47,307 bases of DNA from Cryomorphaceae bacterium (GTDB lineage: Bacteria > Bacteroidota > Bacteroidia > Flavobacteriales > Schleiferiaceae). Each line of letters opens with the position of its first letter. Positions within the stretch are counted from its first letter, which is position 1. The position numbers and the translations under genes are program-made. The stretch spans positions 1 through 47,307 of the forward strand of contig JAHEKP010000009.1 of NCBI GenBank assembly GCA_024638285.1, given 5' to 3'. Positions 15,676 to 24,108 of this stretch are shown here, one piece after another. The notes below the pieces were generated by a model. The model had not been told where the DNA came from, ran no database searches, and saw only the letters and a program-made list of their open reading frames with translations.

Positions 15676-18155
15676 TGTATTATAGTGTTTTATTATTATT
15701 GTTAAGTGTTATTTCAGTGATAGGTCTAGCTGTATATAACCATTATTTCATTCCTGAACTTGTTGTGTTTAGAAAGATAGTAGGAATACTACTGTCATTA
15801 GTTTTAGTTGCGTTGTTATTTTGGCCGGTTCGTTATTTTTTGCAAGCTATCTGGAGTAAACAGTATTCATTAAGCAGTATAGCAAAAAGGTTAAAATATT
15901 ATGACAAAGGAAGGCTTAATGAAATAACAGGGTTGTCGCAAAAAGAGTTAGATAAATGGGCACAAACAGTTGTGTTACAAAAAGTATATCTCGAAATACC
16001 TCTGTTTAAAAAAGAGCTGAATAAAAAAATTCCTTCATCTATTATAGGTTGGACGGCCGTGCTACTTGTTTTTATAATTGTATTTAGCCCGATGTCTATA
16101 ATAAACGAAGGAAAGACTGAAATTTTTCAAGGGACGTATACGCGTGAAACAATCACTCTTGACCCTTTGGATACTACTCATAGCGTATTCAATACGATTA
16201 TAGAGCTGAATCATCCTGTATTAACTCCAGTGTATAAAGGAAATATCACAGAAGCGCTACTCATAAAAACTAATGAATCTGTTAATTGGGAGCGGAATGG
16301 ACGATTTTATAAAAAGCAAACAATCATCTGTGACAGTATACCTAAATTATCATCATGGAGTGCGAGGATAGAACCTCCTAGATATTTGAATTTATCTCCC
16401 TATACAGTCCAAGATACGATCAAAGCATTTTTAGGCTCAAAAATTACGATAACATTTCAAGGTGTGCTGAAAGATAAAATATGGGTGAATGTTTCACGTG
16501 AAACAAGCGGGGTACCTTTTATTTGGAATGGAGGGAACATAGCTTTAGAATCATCGTTTTGGGCACAATCAATCCCAACACTACAACTCAATGATGAACC
16601 GCCTTTAATAACAGTGGTAGGAAACACTAGTGATTCGCTTATTATAAAGGTAACAGATGATTACGGTTTAATACGACTTAATATTGATTCTCAAGAAGCA
16701 AGAATAGATGGATTAAGCACTGTTGTTAAAATATCTTGGGACAACAAGAGGTCTGTTTTATTCAAAGCCCTCGATAATAACAATGGATTAAGACAACGTG
16801 AGTTAAGAAGACCAACGCTTACTACCAATCAAATATTAAAAAATGCTTCTGATCAAGCATTAAAAAGTACCATCGTTGATAATAAGGAGGAATCGTTGAT
16901 TAAATACAGGAATAACCAGCGATCAATTGAAAAAGACAACGAGAAGGTTGATAGGAAGGAGCTTAAAGAGAGGTCGCTGAAAAGAGATATTAACGAAGAG
17001 GTAGAACCTTTAGATAAATTACTTGAACGTTTGGATGAATTATGGCGTCTAGAGGAAGCTATTGAACTTTTATCTAAGGTAGATTCAATACGAAATGAAG
17101 GTTTGGATAGTGCTTTATTTGAAACAGCAGAAGCAATAGAAGAGTTTGGTAAAGAAGCGCTGCAGCCATCGATAGAAAGCATTAAGAATATAGATAAAGA
17201 AGGTAGGACCAGAGAGGAGCAGGCGAAAGAGGCCAGTGATAAGTTAAAAGAGTTATTAGCTACTAGTGTAGCGCAGGTCCAGGAAGATAATGTGGCACGG
17301 ATTAAGCGTTTATTAAAGAGTGGTTGGGCGGTCAGTATAGTACAAGAGAATTTACAAGAACTAGCAATAGCAGTGAATAAAGTACAATCACAACAGCTCG
17401 TATTGGTTAATGAAAAGTCTATTAAAGACAGCCTAGATTTATTACTAGTTAATGAACCAAAACTAAACCAAATGCTCAATGAAAAACGCGCAAATCTTCA
17501 TGCAGCAATGCGGACTATTGAATCTAAAATGACGGCTGGGAAAAATATAGATGCCGACGTGGGCTACGCAACCACTGCGTTAAATGATATTAATCAAGTG
17601 CTTTATTTTCTTTTAGAGAGTGAAAAACAAAGTCTAAACCAAGCAAAGAAGGATTGTAAAAACGGTAAACCTGGTGCATCAGGAAAGCCCGCGGCTTTAG
17701 GTGAGGGCAAGGAGGGTAAAAAAGGACAACCAAAATCTTCTAAGAAGCCTGGAGGTAGAGCGAAAGGAAACACAGGTGATCCAAAGGAAGGCAAAGAGGG
17801 TAATAAACCGGGTTCATCAGGTATACCGGGAGAAAAGGAGTTATTAAAGAGAATTGATGCTGCTAAAGAAGAACTGGATCAAAATGGCCAGAGTCAAGGT
17901 AAATCAAGAGAGGAGTTAGATCGATTGAAGGAAGAATTATTATTTGATAGCACTAAGTCGGGCGAGGACCTAAACGAGCTGGAAGACCGATTATGGCGTG
18001 TAGAAGAAAGCGTGTTTAATAAAAAGGAACAGGGCGAACAAAGAGCGAGCGAGTCTGGAAATAATTCAAGATCAAAAGACAGCGAAAGCATTGATTTTAA
18101 GGTGTTAAAATCTAAGGAGACCGACTTACCTTTACCCGTGCTTAAGAAGCGTTAA
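15618..18155 (+). CDS. DUF4175-like membrane coiled-coil protein
   Basis: Protein of 845 residues like the Bacteroidota DUF4175 proteins that usually precede ybeY-mnmG. Two membrane helices near the N-terminus (about 20-45 and 50-75) and a third near 135-155 are followed by a beta-rich part, a long charged helical region and a Gly/Lys/Pro/Ser-rich stretch (about residues 685-740). It is shorter than the roughly 1000-residue relatives I know of. Its function is not established. A perfect parS sequence is embedded at 16490-16505, encoding Asn-Val-Ser-Arg-Glu-Thr. It ends 3 bp before ybeY and starts inside the divergent lipoprotein gene. Confidence 0.75.
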   Translation: MTELQELQRFLRVVYLRKSLYYSVLLLLLSVISVIGLAVYNHYFIPELVVFRKIVGILLSLVLVALLFWPVRYFLQAIWSKQYSLSSIAKRLKYYDKGRLNEITGLSQKELDKWAQTVVLQKVYLEIPLFKKELNKKIPSSIIGWTAVLLVFIIVFSPMSIINEGKTEIFQGTYTRETITLDPLDTTHSVFNTIIELNHPVLTPVYKGNITEALLIKTNESVNWERNGRFYKKQTIICDSIPKLSSWSARIEPPRYLNLSPYTVQDTIKAFLGSKITITFQGVLKDKIWVNVSRETSGVPFIWNGGNIALESSFWAQSIPTLQLNDEPPLITVVGNTSDSLIIKVTDDYGLIRLNIDSQEARIDGLSTVVKISWDNKRSVLFKALDNNNGLRQRELRRPTLTTNQILKNASDQALKSTIVDNKEESLIKYRNNQRSIEKDNEKVDRKELKERSLKRDINEEVEPLDKLLERLDELWRLEEAIELLSKVDSIRNEGLDSALFETAEAIEEFGKEALQPSIESIKNIDKEGRTREEQAKEASDKLKELLATSVAQVQEDNVARIKRLLKSGWAVSIVQENLQELAIAVNKVQSQQLVLVNEKSIKDSLDLLLVNEPKLNQMLNEKRANLHAAMRTIESKMTAGKNIDADVGYATTALNDINQVLYFLLESEKQSLNQAKKDCKNGKPGASGKPAALGEGKEGKKGQPKSSKKPGGRAKGNTGDPKEGKEGNKPGSSGIPGEKELLKRIDAAKEELDQNGQSQGKSREELDRLKEELLFDSTKSGEDLNELEDRLWRVEESVFNKKEQGEQRASESGNNSRSKDSESIDFKVLKSKETDLPLPVLKKR
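16490..16505. promoter_or_regulatory. parS site (perfect ParB/Spo0J consensus)
   Basis: TGTTTCACGTGAAACA is identical at all 16 positions to the chromosomal parS consensus bound by ParB/Spo0J. It is inside a coding sequence, as parS sites often are. A 14-bp exact core is expected about 0.0002 times in random sequence of this length, and a second copy occurs 3.9 kb away. It lies about 2 kb right of the candidate origin. Confidence 0.92.
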
Positions 18156-18158
18156 ATA

Positions 18159-18554
18159 ATGGATATAGACGTACAGTTGATTATTAGGGTAAAAAACGCT
18201 ATTCAGGAGCTTTATCCATCATTTAGATTAAAAAAGATAGATGTACACGGTTGTTCGGACGAAGAGTTGTTAGAAATCAACATTAAACACCTGAACCACG
18301 ATTATTATACAGATATTATCACTTTTGACTACTCACGTGGGAACAGGATAAGTGGTGAGCTGTTTATTAGCCTTGACCGCGTGAAAGATAACGCAGAGTC
18401 TTTAGCGGTTACTTATGAATTAGAGTTAACAAGAGTGCTAGCACACGGCATTCTCCACCTAACAGGGCTTAAAGACAAAACAGAGGAGGAAATTAGCGAA
18501 ATGCGCAGCAAAGAAGACGAAGTGTTGGCTTATATAGAAAAATATGGTTCTTGA
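18159..18554 (+). CDS. ybeY: endoribonuclease YbeY (rRNA maturation)
   Basis: YbeY/UPF0054 metalloprotein of 131 residues, involved in 16S rRNA 3'-end maturation and ribosome quality control. The motif H-G-x-L-H is seen as His96 and His100. The third zinc ligand, His in E. coli YbeY, falls on Asp106 (LTGLKDKT). I recall a similar GYKDKT pattern in Bacteroidota YbeY proteins, so this is probably a lineage variant rather than decay. It starts 3 bp after the DUF4175 gene and overlaps mnmG by 11 bp, so the three are likely one operon. Confidence 0.9.
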   Translation: MDIDVQLIIRVKNAIQELYPSFRLKKIDVHGCSDEELLEINIKHLNHDYYTDIITFDYSRGNRISGELFISLDRVKDNAESLAVTYELELTRVLAHGILHLTGLKDKTEEEISEMRSKEDEVLAYIEKYGS

Positions 18555-20397
18555 CGAAAAATACGATGTAATTGTTGTTGGCGGCGGTCATGCGGGCTGT
18601 GAAGCGGCTTACAGTGCTGCTAAGATGGGCGCTAATGTCCTTATGATTACCATGAATATGCAAAGCATAGGACAAATGAGCTGTAATCCAGCTATGGGTG
18701 GCGTTGCAAAGGGTCAGATCGTACGTGAAATAGATGCTTTAGGCGGGGGTAGTGCCCTCATTACAGACAAAAGCATGATTCAGTTCCGTATGTTAAACAG
18801 AAGCAAGGGTCCGGCTATGTGGAGCCCTAGGGTCCAAAGTGATCGCATGTTATTTGCGCAGTATTGGAGAGAGCTGCTAGAGGAAACCACTGGCTTAAAT
18901 ATGTTCCAAGACATGGTTATTGGGCTAAATGTGAGCGATAATACTGTTCACGGTGTACGTACAGCGCTGGGCTTAACATTTGAGGCAGATACGGTCATTC
19001 TTACATCAGGAACATTCATGAATGGATTGATTCATGTTGGGGACAAAAACTTTGGAGGAGGTAGAGCCGGCGAGCGCGCAAGTACGGGTATTACAGAGGA
19101 GCTTGTAGCCATGGGCTTTGAGGCAGGTAGAATGAAAACAGGTACGCCTCCACGTATAGACGGGCGATCATTGGATTTTTCAGTAATGGAAGAACAGCCA
19201 GGTGATGAACATCCCGGCCAATTTAGTTTTGAAGGAGAGTATACACTCAAAAAACAAAGAAGTTGTTGGATAACACACACGTCTCAAGAGGTTCATGATG
19301 TTCTAAAGAAAGGTTTTGACCGTTCTCCATTATTTAATGGAACAATTAGAGGCACAGGACCTCGCTATTGCCCTTCTATCGAAGATAAAATTGATAGGTT
19401 CTCTGAGAAGACGTCGCACCAGATTTTTGTAGAGCCAGAGGGGTGGAATACGGTTGAGGTTTACGTAAATGGATTCAGTTCCAGCTTACCAGTGGAAATT
19501 CAATATGAAGCACTGCATAAAGTTAGAGGTTTTGAAAAAGCAAAGTTTTTCAGACCTGGTTATGCAATCGAGTATGATTACTTCCCGCCTACACAGCTGA
19601 AACATACGTTAGAAACAAAATTAATAAGCGGACTTTATTTCGCTGGTCAAATTAATGGCACGACTGGTTATGAAGAAGCAGCGTGTCAGGGCCTAATGGC
19701 CGGGATTAACGCTGTATTGAAGACGCGAGGTGAGGATCCTTTTGTGTTGGGCAGAAACGATGCGTATATAGGAGTTTTAATAGACGACCTCATTACTAAA
19801 GGCACAGAAGAACCGTACAGAATGTTTACCTCAAGAGCGGAGTATAGACTGTTGCTAAGACAAGATAATGCGGATATCAGACTGACGAAATTAGGTCACG
19901 CGGTAGGCTTGGCGTCGAAAAATAGATTGATGTTGTTAAATGAGAAAGAGCGTTTGATTTTAAGCGGGAACGCAGCGCTGGATAAAAACTTACCGTTGTC
20001 ATATGTAAATGAGGTTCTGGAGGGTTGTGGAGAAAAAAGTGCAACAGAAAAAATAAAAACAAGCAAACTCGTTTCGCGTCCGAACCTTAAGCTTAAAGAC
20101 TTTGATGCTAAATTTAAAGAAAAGGAATGGTGGCGTCAGGATGTTATAGAGCAACTAGAAATTGACATTAAGTATGGCGGTTATATAGAACGCGAACGCG
20201 AGAATGTGGAAAAAATGAAACGTCTTAATATGAAGGCTATTCCTGAAAACTTTGACTACGATAAGGTTAAGGGATTAAGCTATGAGGGACGTGATAAATT
20301 TAAGGCGATACAACCTGCTACAATAGCACAAGCATCCAGGATTAGCGGTATTAGCCAAAGCGATATACACGTGCTGCTTGTCTATATGGGCAGATAA
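18544..20397 (+). CDS. mnmG: tRNA uridine-5-carboxymethylaminomethyl modification enzyme MnmG (GidA)
   Basis: FAD-dependent enzyme of 617 residues that works with MnmE to install the cmnm5 group on U34 of certain tRNAs. The FAD dinucleotide-binding motif GGGHAGCEAA is at about residues 12-21. Other family signatures are CNPAMGGVAKGQIVRE, MKTGTPPRIDGRS, GLYFAGQINGTTGYEEAACQG and TSRAEYRLLLRQDNADIRLT. The length is normal. It overlaps ybeY by 11 bp. In many bacteria gidA lies close to oriC, in keeping with the origin candidate 4 kb to the left. A parS site follows directly after the stop. Confidence 0.97.
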   Translation: MVLDEKYDVIVVGGGHAGCEAAYSAAKMGANVLMITMNMQSIGQMSCNPAMGGVAKGQIVREIDALGGGSALITDKSMIQFRMLNRSKGPAMWSPRVQSDRMLFAQYWRELLEETTGLNMFQDMVIGLNVSDNTVHGVRTALGLTFEADTVILTSGTFMNGLIHVGDKNFGGGRAGERASTGITEELVAMGFEAGRMKTGTPPRIDGRSLDFSVMEEQPGDEHPGQFSFEGEYTLKKQRSCWITHTSQEVHDVLKKGFDRSPLFNGTIRGTGPRYCPSIEDKIDRFSEKTSHQIFVEPEGWNTVEVYVNGFSSSLPVEIQYEALHKVRGFEKAKFFRPGYAIEYDYFPPTQLKHTLETKLISGLYFAGQINGTTGYEEAACQGLMAGINAVLKTRGEDPFVLGRNDAYIGVLIDDLITKGTEEPYRMFTSRAEYRLLLRQDNADIRLTKLGHAVGLASKNRLMLLNEKERLILSGNAALDKNLPLSYVNEVLEGCGEKSATEKIKTSKLVSRPNLKLKDFDAKFKEKEWWRQDVIEQLEIDIKYGGYIERERENVEKMKRLNMKAIPENFDYDKVKGLSYEGRDKFKAIQPATIAQASRISGISQSDIHVLLVYMGR

Positions 20398-20398
20398 T

Positions 20399-20414
20399 AG
20401 TTTCACGTGAAACA
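20399..20414. promoter_or_regulatory. second parS site, between mnmG and the methyltransferase gene
   Basis: AGTTTCACGTGAAACA has the complete 14-bp palindromic core and matches the 16-bp parS consensus at 15 positions. It fills nearly the whole 19-bp space between the mnmG stop and the next ATG, ending 2 bp before that start codon. Confidence 0.88.
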
Positions 20415-20416
20415 AT

Positions 20417-21298
20417 ATGAGAGAAGAGTTAACACAATGTCCCGCTTGTTTGGAAAACGACATATCGTTTAAGCAATCGGTGAAAGATTACAGCACAAGT
20501 AATGAGGTCTTTGATATTTGGGCTTGCGGGCAGTGCAGTCACTTATTCACCAACCCACGAGTTCGCGAAGAGTCGGTAGGGCCGTATTACGATAACCCAG
20601 ATTACATTAGCCACACGGATGATGCTGCTTCGGTGTTTGCAAAGGTTTATCAATTCTTACGTGAGATAAATTTGAATTGGAAACACCGTCACGTTAAGAA
20701 TTATACGGAGGGGAAAACGCTTTTAGATTATGGCTGTGGAACAGGCCAATTCATGGAGAAAATGATTTCTAAAGGGTATGAGGTCCAAGGTGTAGAAATT
20801 AATGAAGGCGCACGCACAAAGTCATCAAAGTTTGGAAGCGTTTACAGCTCTATAAACGAAGTAAAGGGAGAGGTAGATGCTATTACCATGTGGCATGTTT
20901 TAGAGCATGTGTATAACCTCGACGAACTGCTTCAATCGTTTAAGACAAAACTTAGAAACAACGGAACATTGATAATAGCAGTTCCTAACCCTGAAAGCCA
21001 CGACGCACAGCACTATGGCGCACATTGGGCCGCTTGGGATATTCCTATCCACGTCCATCATTTTACGAAAAAAAGCATGAGCGCCGCTTTGGAGCGCAAT
21101 GGGTTTCAATTACAAGAGGTTTTACCAATGTCGTTAGACAGCTACTATATCAGTTTAATTAGCGAACAGTATAAGGAAGGCGCCTCTACAAAGCGTATAG
21201 TGCATTGGTTGAAGGGTGTTGTGCAAGGAACAATAAGCAACATCAAAGGAGGTAAGGACAATAAGAGTTCTTTAATTTACGTCTTTAAGAAGTCTTAA
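20417..21298 (+). CDS. class I SAM-dependent methyltransferase with N-terminal zinc ribbon
   Basis: Methyltransferase of 293 residues. The N-terminus has two Cys pairs (CPAC and CGQC) forming a probable zinc ribbon. The Rossmann motif I is LLDYGCGTGQFMEKM, and HVLEHV, typical of motif IV in this group, follows, so SAM binding is intact. The substrate is unknown; relatives occur in cell-surface sugar and lipid clusters but also as lone genes. It follows mnmG with a parS site in the leader. Its stop shares a palindromic TTAA with the convergent holB stop. Confidence 0.85.
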   Translation: MREELTQCPACLENDISFKQSVKDYSTSNEVFDIWACGQCSHLFTNPRVREESVGPYYDNPDYISHTDDAASVFAKVYQFLREINLNWKHRHVKNYTEGKTLLDYGCGTGQFMEKMISKGYEVQGVEINEGARTKSSKFGSVYSSINEVKGEVDAITMWHVLEHVYNLDELLQSFKTKLRNNGTLIIAVPNPESHDAQHYGAHWAAWDIPIHVHHFTKKSMSAALERNGFQLQEVLPMSLDSYYISLISEQYKEGASTKRIVHWLKGVVQGTISNIKGGKDNKSSLIYVFKKS

Positions 21299-22383
21299 TT
21301 GCCGCGGAAGGCGCTATAAAGGGCATAAGAAGTATGCGTCAATGTTGTTTTTACATGAACGTTTCTTTCAAGGTCGTTTAGACAGTCCCCAAGTGATCGC
21401 GTAATACCGGAAGCGCCTTTAGGAACGACGGCGCCGCTTAACTTCTGAACGTTTATTACACCCAGGTCCGTAGCGTTGTTTGATGTGTTTTGAACGTTGT
21501 GGTAGAATCCACGCTCTAAAAAATGTAAAGACCTGATAATTAGTGTTTTAAGAGTCTCTTTTGGCAGAGATGCGAGCTCATTGACTGCAGATGTAATTTC
21601 TAAGGGCACTCCTTTGTAACACGTTCTCATCCATGAGGCAAAACGATCAATCTGCGTGCTTTCGGGATCATCATAAGCGGTTATTGCGGCGCCTAAATTA
21701 GGTGTGAAAACCATACTTAAGAGCCGTTGTGTTTGTTCAGGGCTATCTGCAAAGTATTGGCTAAAAGATGATTCGTCCAGAGGCTTGCAAGACCAAGGTG
21801 CGCAGCGTGACACGATCGTGGGAAGAAGTTTGTTTTTTCGATGAGAAACAAGAATAATGAAAGTGTTTGGTAGAGGCTCTTCTATGAGCTTAAGCAGTTT
21901 GTTCGAAGCGGTTGCCTTGATTTGTTCTGGCATCCAGATAAGGAGCACCCTGTTTCCTCCTTCTGCTGCTGTTAAACTGAGTTTTTGTTGTAGGTTTTGA
22001 ATCTCCTTTACAGGAATTTGCAATTGCTGGTTTTTAGTTGTGATTTGTCTTTGCCAGCTGTCGGGATCAAGGAATGGATTGTTTAAAAGGGCCTGCCTAA
22101 AATCTTTTAAGAAATCATCGGAAGTACCAGTATTTCCGCCGCTTACAAAAGGAAAGGTAAAATTTAAATCTGGGTGTTCTAGTTTGTGTACGCGCTTACA
22201 GTTTCTGCAGGTGCCACACGCGGTTTTTGTTTCGCAAAGAAGCATGGCCGCAAGTTTAAGCGCCACAGGCAATGGGTCTTCTCCGGGGCCACCAGAGATA
22301 AGGTTGGTGTGATGAAGTTTTCTACTGGAGTGAGCAGCAAACAATTGGCCCATTAAATCTTGGTTGTTATATATGCGAAACAT
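21295..22383 (-). CDS. holB: DNA polymerase III delta' subunit (clamp loader)
   Basis: Clamp-loader subunit of 362 residues that helps load the beta clamp at the replication fork. The zinc module is visible as Cys50, Cys56, Cys59 and Cys62. The P-loop position reads GGPGEDPL (31-38) and lacks the Lys needed for ATP binding, as expected for delta', which is usually ATPase-dead. RVLLIWMPEQI and the LLKLIEEP sensor region follow. The gene is convergent with the methyltransferase (4-bp overlap) and divergent from pgk. Confidence 0.9.
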   Translation of the reverse strand: MFRIYNNQDLMGQLFAAHSSRKLHHTNLISGGPGEDPLPVALKLAAMLLCETKTACGTCRNCKRVHKLEHPDLNFTFPFVSGGNTGTSDDFLKDFRQALLNNPFLDPDSWQRQITTKNQQLQIPVKEIQNLQQKLSLTAAEGGNRVLLIWMPEQIKATASNKLLKLIEEPLPNTFIILVSHRKNKLLPTIVSRCAPWSCKPLDESSFSQYFADSPEQTQRLLSMVFTPNLGAAITAYDDPESTQIDRFASWMRTCYKGVPLEITSAVNELASLPKETLKTLIIRSLHFLERGFYHNVQNTSNNATDLGVINVQKLSGAVVPKGASGITRSLGDCLNDLERNVHVKTTLTHTSYALYSAFRGN

Positions 22384-22441
22384 CTAATGTAGAGTGAAAA
22401 TTGGGTAGTAAATTGGGCGCTGAAATAACACTCAAAAATAT

Positions 22442-23623
22442 ATGAAAAGCTTCGACTTTAAAGGTAAGAAAGTTCTAATCCGCGTTGACTTTAACGTACC
22501 GCAGGATGAAAACCTTGCTGTGACTGACAATACACGAATTATGGCGGCTGCACCAACGATTAAAAAAGTGTTGGCGGCAGGCGGAATTCCGATTTTGATG
22601 AGCCACTTAGGTCGTCCAAACGGTGAGCGCGTTCAAAAAATGTCTTTGAGCGCCTTAGTGGGTGAAGTAGAAACAGCCGTTGGAGCTACTGTCCATTTTG
22701 CTGAGGATTGTATTGGCGAAGCGGCAGCAGCGGCAGTTGCGAAAGCAAAGCAGGGTGAAGCGGTGTTATTGGAAAACCTACGTTATTATAAAGAGGAAAC
22801 TAGCGGTGACGCAGATTTTGCAAAGGCCTTGGCAGGATTGGGCGATATCTATTTGAACGACGCGTTTGGAACAGCACATAGAGCGCATGCGTCAACAGCG
22901 ATAATTGCGCAGTTTTTCTCGCAAGAAAACAAAGGCTTTGGCGACTTAATGAATGCAGAGGTAGAAAGTATTTCAAAAGCATTAGGCAGCGATCGTCATT
23001 CTACTGTTGCCATTATTGGGGGCGCTAAGGTCAGCTCAAAAATTGGCGTTATTACCAATATGATTGACAACGTTGGCACCGTAATTATTGGTGGTGGTAT
23101 GGGTTTTACATTTGTGAAGGCCATGGGAGGACACATAGGAACCTCTTTAGTTGAAGACGATAAGCTGGATTTAGCCAAGGAACTTATAGTGGAAGCCAAG
23201 GCGAAAGGGTGTAATCTTTTGATCCCTGTAGACACGCTTATCACCAAGGAATTCGCGGATACGCCAGCAGAGCGCGTTTGCCCTATAGGAGAGATACCAG
23301 AAGGCTATATGGGTTTAGATAATGGTCCGCAAAGTGTTGCAAATGCAGTAGAGGCTTTAGCATCGAGTAAAACTATTATTTGGAACGGCCCCATGGGTGT
23401 GTTTGAATTTGAAAATTACGCGGGGGGAACAAAAGCGGTAGCACAAGCCGTTGCAGAGGCAACGGCTAATGGCGCGTTCTCACTAATTGGAGGAGGTGAT
23501 AGCGTGGCCGCTGTCAATAAGTTCGGATATTCTGAAAAGGTAAGCTACATTAGCACGGGTGGTGGCGCAATGCTTGAGTTTCTTGAGGGAAAAACACTTC
23601 CCGGCGTAGCGGCACTGAGTTAA
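22442..23623 (+). CDS. pgk: phosphoglycerate kinase
   Basis: Glycolytic and gluconeogenic enzyme of 393 residues converting 1,3-bisphosphoglycerate and ADP to 3-phosphoglycerate and ATP. Signatures are KKVLIRVDFNVP at the N-terminus, LMSHLGRP, LLENLRYYKEE, the AIIGGAKVSSKIG substrate/nucleotide region and GGGDSVAA near the C-terminus. The length is typical of bacterial PGK. It lies alone on the plus strand, and its stop shares a TTAA with the convergent cvpA gene. Confidence 0.97.
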   Translation: MKSFDFKGKKVLIRVDFNVPQDENLAVTDNTRIMAAAPTIKKVLAAGGIPILMSHLGRPNGERVQKMSLSALVGEVETAVGATVHFAEDCIGEAAAAAVAKAKQGEAVLLENLRYYKEETSGDADFAKALAGLGDIYLNDAFGTAHRAHASTAIIAQFFSQENKGFGDLMNAEVESISKALGSDRHSTVAIIGGAKVSSKIGVITNMIDNVGTVIIGGGMGFTFVKAMGGHIGTSLVEDDKLDLAKELIVEAKAKGCNLLIPVDTLITKEFADTPAERVCPIGEIPEGYMGLDNGPQSVANAVEALASSKTIIWNGPMGVFEFENYAGGTKAVAQAVAEATANGAFSLIGGGDSVAAVNKFGYSEKVSYISTGGGAMLEFLEGKTLPGVAALS

Positions 23624-24093
23624 GCAGGAATAAGGCTTTCTCCTATGCTAACAAGGTCGAGCAAATAAGGATAACAAATAGAATCGGTCACCCAGACCGG
23701 CTGATTGAATCCAAGTCCGAGCTGTATTTTGGTATACGCAAAGGTTAAAAGGGTAAGCCAAAAACAGGCTTTAATAAGCCCGAAAAGGGCGCCTAGAACC
23801 CGGTTAATTCCGCCAAGGAAGATGGAGCGTAGAATTTTATCCAACAGTTTGCCCAAAAGCATAACAATCAGATAAAAACCAAGGAACACAAGAACGTATG
23901 AAGTCAGTTGAACGTACTTTTCTCCTACAAACGTGGTGATATAAGGCTGCACTTGAGCATGAAAGAGAAAAGACACGGCGACACCACCTATTACGGCGAC
24001 GATTCCCGCGATTTCTTTCACAAAGCCCTTCCATATACCTTTAGCAAGAAGAAAGGCGCAGAAAACAACGATAACAAGGTCTAGTCCAACCAT
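23620..24093 (-). CDS. CvpA family membrane protein
   Basis: Integral membrane protein of 157 residues with four hydrophobic helices, starting MVGLDLVIVVFCAFLLAKGIWKGF in CvpA/colicin V production family style (LDLxxxxxxxxxxxxGxxxGF). The family's molecular role is not settled; in E. coli it affects envelope stress tolerance and colicin V export. It shares a TTAA stop overlap with pgk and is divergent, 15 bp away, from the 116-aa hypothetical gene, so both promoters must be very short or overlap coding sequence. Confidence 0.85.
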   Translation of the reverse strand: MVGLDLVIVVFCAFLLAKGIWKGFVKEIAGIVAVIGGVAVSFLFHAQVQPYITTFVGEKYVQLTSYVLVFLGFYLIVMLLGKLLDKILRSIFLGGINRVLGALFGLIKACFWLTLLTFAYTKIQLGLGFNQPVWVTDSICYPYLLDLVSIGESLIPA

Positions 24094-24108
24094 AATAGCG
24101 GCAAATTA

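Noticed and set aside
16853-17479. 208-residue open frame on the minus strand, Ser/Leu-rich
   Set aside because: Antisense of the Glu/Lys-rich helical part of the DUF4175 gene; the Ser/Leu bias is what the complement of Lys/Glu codons produces. No start context or family.
11200-18160. AT-rich block as a horizontally acquired island
   Set aside because: No integrase, transposase, tRNA or flanking repeats, and it contains rpiB and a DUF4175 gene in its usual place before ybeY-mnmG. An origin-linked composition effect fits better.
18330-18350. Further CACGTG-containing sequence (ACTCACGTGGGAAC) as a third parS
   Set aside because: Only the central hexamer and a few flanking bases agree; well below the two accepted sites.
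21295-22383. HolB as an inactivated gene because the P-loop lacks Lys
   Set aside because: Delta' subunits are normally ATPase-deficient; the zinc cysteines and length are intact.
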